From Bryobacterales bacterium KBS 96 (lineage in GTDB: Bacteria > Acidobacteriota > Terriglobia > Bryobacterales > Bryobacteraceae), in the NCBI GenBank assembly GCA_000381625.1, contig KB906767.1, positions 903,683 to 967,682 of the forward strand: DNA of 64,000 bases. The letters run 5' to 3'. Below the pieces are notes generated by a model. The model was not told where the DNA came from, ran no database searches, and saw only the letters and a program-made list of their open reading frames with translations. Shown here one piece after another: positions 53,714 to 60,381 of this stretch (its first letter is position 1; every line of letters begins with the position of its first letter). The position numbers were made by a program, and so were the translations under genes.

Positions 53714-54230
53714 TCATAATTGAAGACGTCTCCAGACTTCATCAAAGATGAGCGCGCGAGCAGCGCCATGAAAGGCATACTCCGCGTGAGCCGACATCAC
53801 GCTTCGCATTTGATGGCTGCAGAACCAGGCTTTCTGGCGGAAGGATCCAGAATCAGAATATCTTTGATTCCAAGTCGGAGTAACGCTCACACTTTTCCTG
53901 AACAATAGAGAACCGGTCTGCTGGTGAAAGGATCTCAACCACGACATCGACTGGGCTTGTTGGATATGGATCCTCTGGCTCTTTGACATTAGCTACTACA
54001 TCCGGAGTGGGTTCCCGGTCGGGCGAAATTCGCAGTGTCAGTTCCGGAAACGTTTTGTAGCCCAGCTCGCGCAGCATGTCCAGGATGATCTGCTGTAGCT
54101 TTGCATGAAGCTTGGTAGGCACAGATTTCTGAATGGCGTGGCCGTCCCAATACTCGAAATACGGCTTCCGATCGGCATACCGGTCCCGGGATTCTTCGAG
54201 TGTCAACTGCTGTTCGGCAATGCCTGCCAT
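53714..54230 (-). pseudogene. Uma2 (DUF820) family endonuclease gene, two frameshifts
   Basis: The frame from ATG 54230 gives MAGIAEQQLTLEESRDRYAD, PDVVANVKEPEDPYPTSPVDVVVEILSPADRFSIVQEKCERYSDL and then hits a stop at 53853, far short of the family's roughly 180 residues. The homology goes on in a second frame (GIKDILILDPSARK, about 53873-53838) and a third (AWFCSHQ... HAEYAFHGAARALIFDEVWRRLQL, to 53714). Two single-base losses, near 53871 and 53832, explain it; repaired length would be about 172 residues. Uma2 proteins have a PD-(D/E)XK-like fold and unknown function. The breaks could be natural decay or assembly error. Confidence 0.72.
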
Positions 54231-54300
54231 GAGCTGCCCCTTCCTGCATTATTTCAACTTTCGCGGCTTTTTATTGCCTTCGGAAATGCGATCCAGTCGC

Positions 54301-55767
54301 TTAGGTCCAGGCGCAGGCAAGCTCGACAAAGCTGCGGACCCCAACGCCACTGGGGCCCTTGGCGAGCCACGGCTTTGGATCATCCAGCCAGGCGGTAGAG
54401 GCAATATCCAGATGAACCCACGGGGTCGGGTCGGCGAACTCCTTCAGGAACCATGCCGCCGTAATGGAGCCGCCGTAGCGGCCGCCGATGTTTGGCAGAT
54501 CCGCGAACACGGACTTGAGATAGTCCTTATACTCGTCGTCCATGGGGAGTTGCCACATCTTCTCTCCCGCGCTGCCGGCCGCTTTCAGCAACTTATCGAG
54601 CAGCGCCTGATTGTTCGTGAAGGCCCCGACATTGTAGTGACCAAGGGCAATGGCGATGGCGCCGGTCAGCGTAGCGGCGTCCACGATGTGCGTTGCGCCA
54701 TTGCGCTTTGCGTACGTGAGAGCGTCGGCGAGAATCAGCCGACCTTCCGCATCGGTGTTCAGAACCTCAACGGTTTTTCCGGACAGCGTTGTGACGATAT
54801 CGCCCGGCCGCTGCGCGTTGCCTCCCACGGCGTTTTCAACCGTAGGCACATAGGCCGTGATAGGAATCGCCGGCTTGAGTTGAGCGATCACTTGCATGGC
54901 GCCGATAGCCGCGGCCGCACCCGCCATATCGTACTTCATCTTTTCCATGCCATCCGCGGATTTAATGGAAACGCCACCGGTGTCGAACGTCACTCCTTTT
55001 CCGACGAGAGCCAAGTGATCCGATCCAGCCGGTTTTTCCGGCCGATATTTCAAGACGATGAGAAACGGAGGATTCGTGCTGCCCTGCGCCACACCGAGGA
55101 GGGCGCCCATTCCCAGCGTCTCCATGGCATCGCGATCCAGAATTTCGCACGCCAGCCCCTGGGCGGCGGCCATGCTCCTGGCCTGCTCCGCCAGAACCGC
55201 CGGCGTAAGCTTGTTTCCGGGTTCATTGATAAGGTCACGAGCAAAGTTCTGGCCTTCCGCAATAGTACGGCCCCGTTCGATCGCTTTGGCGAGCGCCGCC
55301 GCATTCCCGGCAACGACCGCGAGCGAATCAATCCGCTTTTCGTCCTTTTTCGGATCGCTCTTGTATCTATCCGGTTCCCAATTTGCGAGCAATGCGCCTT
55401 CGACTGCGGCCGCCGCCAACTCGGGCGTCGCATATTGCTCATCGAGAGAGAGCGCTATCGATTTCACGCCCTTACCGCGTACCAAGCGCACCAGTACGCC
55501 GGCAATGCGCCGCATCTCGATTTGCGAAAATGTGCCGCCTTTGCCTCCGCCGATCACGATCAACCGTTTCGCGGACACGCCTTGCGGCCGGTAGAGCGTC
55601 ACGGCCTCATACAGTTTGCCGGTGAACTCGCCGGAGGCGCGCAATTCCGCAAGCCAACCGTTTTGGCCGGCAGGCTCCGCATCGGCGGCGGGCTGGTCTC
55701 CCGCCTCGAAGCAAATTACGGCAAGCGCATCCACCGCCGCCAGATCGTTCGAAATCGAAATCTTCAT
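54301..55767 (-). CDS. pepA: Leucyl aminopeptidase (M17)
   Basis: A 488-residue peptidase. The N-terminal macro-like domain (about 1-150) is followed by the M17 catalytic domain: GRTIAEGQNFARDLINEPGNKLTP, LALVGKGVTFDTGGVSIKSADGMEKMKYDMAGAAAA (metal-binding Lys and Asp), the signature NTDAEGRLILADALTYA (Asp and Glu) with the catalytic arginine, and HIVDAATLTGAI. It releases N-terminal residues from peptides in the cytosol as a hexamer with two metal ions per site. It begins 10 bp after smpB on the same strand, so the two share a transcript. Confidence 0.95.
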   Translation of the reverse strand: MKISISNDLAAVDALAVICFEAGDQPAADAEPAGQNGWLAELRASGEFTGKLYEAVTLYRPQGVSAKRLIVIGGGKGGTFSQIEMRRIAGVLVRLVRGKGVKSIALSLDEQYATPELAAAAVEGALLANWEPDRYKSDPKKDEKRIDSLAVVAGNAAALAKAIERGRTIAEGQNFARDLINEPGNKLTPAVLAEQARSMAAAQGLACEILDRDAMETLGMGALLGVAQGSTNPPFLIVLKYRPEKPAGSDHLALVGKGVTFDTGGVSIKSADGMEKMKYDMAGAAAAIGAMQVIAQLKPAIPITAYVPTVENAVGGNAQRPGDIVTTLSGKTVEVLNTDAEGRLILADALTYAKRNGATHIVDAATLTGAIAIALGHYNVGAFTNNQALLDKLLKAAGSAGEKMWQLPMDDEYKDYLKSVFADLPNIGGRYGGSITAAWFLKEFADPTPWVHLDIASTAWLDDPKPWLAKGPSGVGVRSFVELACAWT

Positions 55768-55777
55768 TCATGCTCCT

Positions 55778-56248
55778 TCATTGCTTGTTGCGTCGCGCGA
55801 GCGCGGCCTTGGCTTCCGCTTGCATTTCCTTTGCCCGCTCCGATTCGCGCTTATCGTGAAACTTTTTGCCTTTTCCGACGGCGATCTCGACCTTGATGCG
55901 TCCCGCCTTCAGGTAAAGCTTTGTTGGGATCAGCGTTAGGCCTTTTTCACGAGTCTCGGCGCGCAGTTTCTCAATTTCCGACTTGTGCAGCAGCAACTTG
56001 CGCTTGCGCACCGGCGGGTGGTTCATGATGTTACCGTGTGAATACTCACTGATGTGAGCATTCACAAGCCAGGCCTGGCCATCGATAACTTCCGCATAGG
56101 CCTCTTTGAGCTGGACTTTTCCGCTTTTGGCCGCTTTGACTTCGGTGCCCATCAGCACCATGCCCGCTTCGTAACGGTCGAGCAGGTGATAGTTATGGCC
56201 GGCGGAGCGATTTTCGCTCAGAATTTTGATGTTCGTCTGTTGAGCCAC
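55778..56248 (-). CDS. smpB: SsrA-binding protein
   Basis: A 156-residue protein that carries tmRNA to stalled ribosomes. The conserved segments are [76 protein letters not shown] and [35 protein letters not shown], with the basic tail. The frame stays open to 56320, but GTG 56248 gives the usual family length and start. No tmRNA gene was found in the window. It is divergent from the secretin gene. Confidence 0.95.
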   Translation of the reverse strand: MAQQTNIKILSENRSAGHNYHLLDRYEAGMVLMGTEVKAAKSGKVQLKEAYAEVIDGQAWLVNAHISEYSHGNIMNHPPVRKRKLLLHKSEIEKLRAETREKGLTLIPTKLYLKAGRIKVEIAVGKGKKFHDKRESERAKEMQAEAKAALARRNKQ

Positions 56249-56477
56249 GGGTTCTGCTAATCTGCCAGATAGTGCGACTGGCCGCCAAAAACCGCTGGGC
56301 CTGGCCGGTCTGCACGGCACGTCGTCCAGCGCCGTCTAGGTTTGCTGAAGGCGGAGCGCAACGAAAATAGCACTGCGGTGCGTCTCACAGCCTGATATCG
56401 GATGGGCCTACTAGATCGCGCCCGCTGGAGACGGTTTCTGCATCGATAGTCTAACATAGGCATTTACACCTCCCAAG

Positions 56478-58688
56478 GTGAAGGTTTTGAATCGATTACG
56501 GCTTTTTACCGCGCTAAGCGCAACACTGCTCCTCCTCGCCCCGCTGGCTCTTCCCCGCACACGGAAGGGCGATAAGCTCCTGAAACAAGGAGCGGACGCG
56601 GAAGCGAAAAAGGAATACGAAAAGGCAATTGACCTGTATGAACAGGCATTGCAGACAGATCCGAACGATCCCGGCTACCAGATGGCGGATAAACGGGCTC
56701 GCTTCCGGGGGGCGGAGGTTCACGCCGAAGCGGGCCAGAGGCTCCAGCAGGAGCAGAAGCTTCAGGAAGCGCTGGTCGAGTTTCAGAAGGCATACGTGCT
56801 CGATCCCTCCTATCTTGCGGCATTGCAGCAAATCCACAACACGGAGGAGATGATTCGCGCGAAGGCGAAACTGCCGGCCGGAGCAAAGGTCCTGACCCCC
56901 GAGGAACAGGCGGAGAAAGCGATTAACGCCCGCATCAAGTCGCTGGAACCGCCGCCTGAGTTGCGCCCGCTGACCAACCAGATCAGCAACCTGAAAATGA
57001 ACAATCAAAGCACCAAAGTACTGTACGAAACGGTGGCGAAGCTGGCGGGCATCAATGTGTTGTTCGACTCGGCGGGACTCGATCAGGGCGGAAGGCAAAA
57101 TTACAACCTCGATCTGAACCGGGTAACGCTGTCGGACGCGCTCGACTATATCGCGCTTCAGACGCACACATTTTGGAAGCCGATTTCGAGCAACGCCATT
57201 TTTGTGACACTCGATAACTCACAGAAACGGCAGGAATATCAGGACCAGGTTGTCAAGGTCTTCTACATACAGAACGCGGGAGCACAAACGGAATTTCAGG
57301 ATCTGTTCAATGCCGTGCGCACGGGCGCCAATATGACACGCGGGCTGATCCAATTGCCGAGTCAGAACGCAATCATCGCACGCGGGACGCCGGATCAGAT
57401 CGCGGTGGTGGAGAAGATTATTCACGATCTGGATAAACCAAAGGCGGAAGTTCTGGTGGATGTGCTGGTGCTGGAGACAACCAGGACGAAAATCCGCACG
57501 CTCTCGGCGGCGCTGGCGGATGCAACGGGCGCTGCGGCGGGTGGCCTTAGCGCTCCTATTTTATTCACGCCGCGCAATCCGGTGCTCTTCGGAGGAACGG
57601 CGACCGGGACGGCCACGGGCACCGCGACAGGCACGGCAACCGGCACGGCCACGGGCACGACGACAGCCACTGGAACCGCAACCGGCACGGCCACCGGGAC
57701 GGCTACGGGCACCGCAACTGGCACAGCCACCGGCACCGCGACGGGAACTGCCACCGGCACGGGCGGATCGTTCATATCGTTGTCCCAGCTTGGACATGTT
57801 TCGAGCAACGATTTTTCGGTCAGCCTCCCTGGCGCCTTGATTCAAGCTCTCTTGAGCGATAGCTCCGCGCGTGTGCTGAACCGGCCGCAACTGCGCGTCA
57901 CCGACGGCGGCAAGGGTTCGCTCAAAATCGGAAGCAAGATCCCATACGTCAGTGGATCGCTGAACTCCGCGGTGGCGACTCCCGGAGCGATTCCGTATGC
58001 AACGACGCAATTCCAGCAGATCGACACAGGCGTCAATATCGACATGGAGCCGCGGGTGAACGGAGCGGACGACGTGACCATGCACCTGAAGGTCGACATT
58101 TCGCAGGTTTCCGGGTACACAAACATCGCGGGCATCCAACAGCCGACGATTTCGCAGCACGTCAATGAAGCGAACGTGCGCATGCGGGATGGGGAACTTG
58201 CCATTCTCGGCGGCTTGACCCAAAACTCAACAGCCGACACGAATGCCGGCCTTCCCGGCATTTTGGACATCCCCGTTCTTGGATATTTCATGGGATCGAA
58301 GCAGAAGAATCAGTCCGAGGACGAGATCCTGATTGCAGTGACGCCGCATATCATTCGCAAGCCGGATTTGAGTGTCATGGGCGAAGAGCCGATCGATACC
58401 GGAAGCGAGAACAACGTAAAGGTTTATTATTCACAGCCGCAGGGCGGAGCCTCGGGAGCGGCAACCACAGCGCCGCAGTCCGCTGCGCCTCAACCGCAAG
58501 GGATACCGGTTCCGCAGCAGCCTGTACCGCAGCCACAGGTAATGCCAACGCCACAGCAGCCGGCGCGGCCGACACCGAATATGGTTCCGCAAACCGCGCC
58601 GCAAGCAAGCCCGGGAACGAGAGTATTTAATCCTCCGGTGAAGACCGCTCCCCCGCAAACGCCCGCGAATCCACCGCACCGGCAGTAA
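56478..58688 (+). CDS. Type II secretion secretin (GspD-like) with TATG tract
   Basis: A 736-residue outer-membrane channel protein. After a signal peptide (LRLFTALSATLLLLAPLAL) come TPR-like helices (about 32-130: AKKEYEKAIDLYEQALQTDPND), N-domains (about 175-310: ILFD-like NVLFDSAGLDQG, LDLNRVTLSDALDYIALQTHTFWK, NAIIARGTPDQIAVVEKIIHDLDKPKAEVLVDVLVLE), a Thr-Ala-Thr-Gly tract (374-427) and the secretin domain (about 440-630: ALLSDSSARVLNRPQLRVTDGGKGSLKIGSKIPY, DELA-type MRDGELAILGGLTQN, GILDIPVLGYFMGSK, EDEILIAVTPHII). A Pro/Gln-rich tail follows. It is followed by two pseudopilin genes, so a type II-like export machine is implied. GTG 56478 is the start, without a clear SD. Confidence 0.9.
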   Translation: MKVLNRLRLFTALSATLLLLAPLALPRTRKGDKLLKQGADAEAKKEYEKAIDLYEQALQTDPNDPGYQMADKRARFRGAEVHAEAGQRLQQEQKLQEALVEFQKAYVLDPSYLAALQQIHNTEEMIRAKAKLPAGAKVLTPEEQAEKAINARIKSLEPPPELRPLTNQISNLKMNNQSTKVLYETVAKLAGINVLFDSAGLDQGGRQNYNLDLNRVTLSDALDYIALQTHTFWKPISSNAIFVTLDNSQKRQEYQDQVVKVFYIQNAGAQTEFQDLFNAVRTGANMTRGLIQLPSQNAIIARGTPDQIAVVEKIIHDLDKPKAEVLVDVLVLETTRTKIRTLSAALADATGAAAGGLSAPILFTPRNPVLFGGTATGTATGTATGTATGTATGTTTATGTATGTATGTATGTATGTATGTATGTATGTGGSFISLSQLGHVSSNDFSVSLPGALIQALLSDSSARVLNRPQLRVTDGGKGSLKIGSKIPYVSGSLNSAVATPGAIPYATTQFQQIDTGVNIDMEPRVNGADDVTMHLKVDISQVSGYTNIAGIQQPTISQHVNEANVRMRDGELAILGGLTQNSTADTNAGLPGILDIPVLGYFMGSKQKNQSEDEILIAVTPHIIRKPDLSVMGEEPIDTGSENNVKVYYSQPQGGASGAATTAPQSAAPQPQGIPVPQQPVPQPQVMPTPQQPARPTPNMVPQTAPQASPGTRVFNPPVKTAPPQTPANPPHRQ
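57597..57758 (+). repeat. Thirteen-unit 12-bp coding repeat (TATG)n in the secretin gene
   Basis: Thirteen units of 12 bp, each encoding Thr-Ala-Thr-Gly, with one extra Thr-Thr pair after the fifth unit. The third codon positions vary freely (ACG, ACC, ACA, ACT; GCG, GCC, GCA, GCT), while the amino acids do not. The DNA is therefore a diverged tandem repeat kept at protein level, not a fresh expansion. Confidence 0.9.
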
Positions 58689-58718
58689 GTAGTAAAAGGG
58701 AACAAGAGTAGTTTTGGC

Positions 58719-59252
58719 ATGAACATGGGCGCCCCGATTTCGAGCCGCGCCATTGACGAGCGTGGCGGAGACGAGCGGCAGACGCGCCGCGAAGCGGGTC
58801 TGACGCTGATTGAGCTGATTGTCGCGTTCACGATCCTTCTGATTCTGACGATGATGGCCGTTCCCATGGCGCGCCGGCAGATCATGAGACAACGGGAGAA
58901 GGACCTTCGCGACGACCTGCGCGAGATGCGGACCGCGATCAATAAGTACAAGGACATGGCCGACGAGGGGAAGATCAAAGTCGAGAACGATACCTACGGC
59001 TATCCGAAGACGCTGCAATCTCTGGTCGATGGAGTTCCACTGTTGAACAAGCTGTCGGGAAGCGGCGATACCGCAAAAATCCGCTTCCTGCGGCGTATTC
59101 CCACCGACCCGATGACCGGCACGAAAGAATGGGGCATGCGCAGCATGCAGGATGCTCCGGATTCGAACACCTGGGGCGGACAGGACGTTTTTGATGTGTA
59201 TACAAAATCCCTCGAAAAAGGCAGCGATGGAACGCCCTATTCGCAGTGGTGA
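58719..59252 (+). CDS. Type II secretion pseudopilin (GspG-like), first copy
   Basis: A 177-residue prepilin-like protein. A leader of 26 or so residues ends with RREAG, then the methylation-type hydrophobic helix LTLIELIVAFTILLILTMMAVPMARRQ with the conserved Glu at position 5 of the mature part. The globular part has LRDDLREMRTAINKYKDMADEG, YGYPKTLQSLVDGV, LRRIPTDPMTG and WGGQDVFDVYT, the GspG calcium/loop pattern. It lies 30 bp after the secretin and overlaps the next gene by 26 bp. It probably builds the pseudopilus with that partner. ATG 58725 is an alternative start. Confidence 0.87.
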   Translation: MNMGAPISSRAIDERGGDERQTRREAGLTLIELIVAFTILLILTMMAVPMARRQIMRQREKDLRDDLREMRTAINKYKDMADEGKIKVENDTYGYPKTLQSLVDGVPLLNKLSGSGDTAKIRFLRRIPTDPMTGTKEWGMRSMQDAPDSNTWGGQDVFDVYTKSLEKGSDGTPYSQW

Positions 59253-59649
59253 GCCGCAAACCCGCCGTGAATTCGGGTTCACGCTGATCGAACTGATGAT
59301 CGTGATGGCGATCGTGTCCATCCTGGTCGCGATCGCGGTGCCGATTTATCAGAAATCGATTATACGGGCGAAAGAAAGCGTACTGCGAAATAACCTGTTC
59401 ACGCTGCGCCAGATGATCGACGAATACACCGTCGACAAGCAACACGCGCCGGAGACTCTCGACGATCTGGTGTCGGAAGGCTATTTGCGCCAGATTCCGA
59501 TCGACCCGATCACCGGTTCCAACCAAACGTGGAAAACCATCATGGAAGATACTCCGGTCGGAGGCGAGAACCAGCCGCCGGGCATATTCGACGTGAAAAG
59601 CGGCGCAGACGGCAACAGTCTGGACGGAACCGCCTACGCGGATTGGTGA
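59227..59649 (+). CDS. Type II secretion pseudopilin (GspG-like), second copy
   Basis: A 140-residue prepilin-like protein with leader MERPIRSGEPQTRREFG, then FTLIELMIVMAIVSILVAIAVPIYQK (conserved Glu5). The globular part is LRNNLFTLRQMIDEYTVDKQHAPETLDDLVSEGYLRQIPIDPITGS and PPGIFDVKSGADG. AAGG lies 6 bases before ATG 59227, inside the end of the first pseudopilin gene, so the two are translationally coupled. An open frame from 59152 is not the real start. The two pseudopilins share layout and probably arose by an old duplication. No gspE, gspF or pilD lies in the window. Confidence 0.88.
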   Translation: MERPIRSGEPQTRREFGFTLIELMIVMAIVSILVAIAVPIYQKSIIRAKESVLRNNLFTLRQMIDEYTVDKQHAPETLDDLVSEGYLRQIPIDPITGSNQTWKTIMEDTPVGGENQPPGIFDVKSGADGNSLDGTAYADW

Positions 59650-59694
59650 GGCCGTCGAATGTTACAATGTTAGCTGCCCGCCTGGTTTTCCCAT

Positions 59695-59768
59695 TCCCCG
59701 GTCGTCTAACGGTAGGACAGCGGCCTTTGGAGCCGTGAATCGTGGTTCGAATCCATGCCGGGGAGCCA
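59695..59768 (+). tRNA. tRNA-Gln (TTG)
   Basis: A 74-base cloverleaf including encoded CCA. The acceptor stem pairs TCCCCGG (59695-59701) with CCGGGGA (59758-59764), followed by discriminator G and CCA. The D-arm contains CTAACGGTAGGACA, the anticodon stem GCGGC/GCCGT (one G-T pair) holds loop CTTTGGA with anticodon TTG, and the T-arm has GGTTCGAATCC. It lies 45 bp after the second pseudopilin gene. Confidence 0.95.
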
Positions 59769-59852
59769 CGCAACTCCCACATTGAAAATAAAAGATTTAG
59801 CAATCAACTATTCTCGTAAGTTATTGATTTTGGGTTCGAATCCATGCAGGGG
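59744..59852 (+). repeat. Direct repeat of the tRNA-Gln 3' end (att-like)
   Basis: The tRNA 3' segment GGTTCGAATCCATGC (59744-59758) recurs exactly at 59833-59847. With one mismatch the match extends to 20 bp (59744-59763 and 59833-59852). Between and after lies AT-rich DNA unlike the neighbours. Duplicated tRNA 3' ends are the usual scar of integrase-mediated insertion; no integrase gene is present here. Confidence 0.65.
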
Positions 59853-59936
59853 GTAGAGTCATTTCGGCAAACGGCAGCAGATTGGGATGGATAAAATACT
59901 CGGACATTATCTTTACTATCCGATGGATCTATCCAT

Positions 59937-60381
59937 GTGGTTGCCGTTGACAGAGGATTCGCCAAAGCACGCCAGCTCTTCAAGGAGCAAGGAGGCACGC
60001 TCCGCACCAGCAGGGCGATTCAGCTCGGTATGCTCTTCGGGACGCCGGTGAGATCGAACAACTTGGCCGCGGCCTCTACAGACTCTCCACAGCACCGCCC
60101 ATCTCAAGCCCGATCTGGTTCCTGTCGCAATTCGCATTCCTCGCGCCGTAGTCTGCCTCATTTCAGCGCTGGCCTCTCACCGACTGAACACGCAGGTTCC
60201 GATGCCGTCGACGTTGCGCTACCAGCCATGCGCAGATTCCGAAGATCGATGGCATCCCTCTTCGGGGTCTTCTGGTATCCCGAGCCTTCTATCCGTGCGG
60301 GCGTTGAGATCGTTGCTATCGACGATGCCTCGGTAAAAATCTACTCGCCAGAAAAAAAACTATCGCCGACTACAAGCTTCC
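59937..60381 (+). pseudogene. Decayed AbiEi-type antitoxin gene
   Basis: No single frame is coding, but pieces in three frames line up in order as an AbiEi (type IV antitoxin) protein. These are VDRGFAKARQLFKEQGGTLR with TSRAIQLG, then YALRDAGEIEQLGRGLYRLST, then KPDLVPVAIRIPRAVVCLIS with ALASHRLNTQVP, then VDVALPAMRRF and VFWYPEPSIRAGVEIVAIDD with ASVKIYSPEK, then TIADYKL. The winged-helix part, the PRAVVCLISAL core and the YSPEKT-IAD end are all family landmarks. At least four frame changes are needed: a short deletion near 60032, single-base losses near 60105 and 60203, and two extra A in the A8 run near 60352. The C-terminal part is missing where the convergent GH20-like gene ends. No AbiEii toxin gene remains. 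Confidence 0.7.

Noticed and set aside
54133..55896. 587-codon rightward open frame
   Set aside because: It is the antisense of pepA and the Uma2 gene end. The pepA motifs are unmistakable on the other strand.
57597..57758. Possible CRISPR-like array from regularly spaced repeats
   Set aside because: The 12-bp units are contiguous, in frame and code for TATG inside the secretin; there are no spacers.
57422..57808. 128-codon leftward open frame with VAVP repeats
   Set aside because: It is the reverse reading of the TATG repeat tract and has no independent support.
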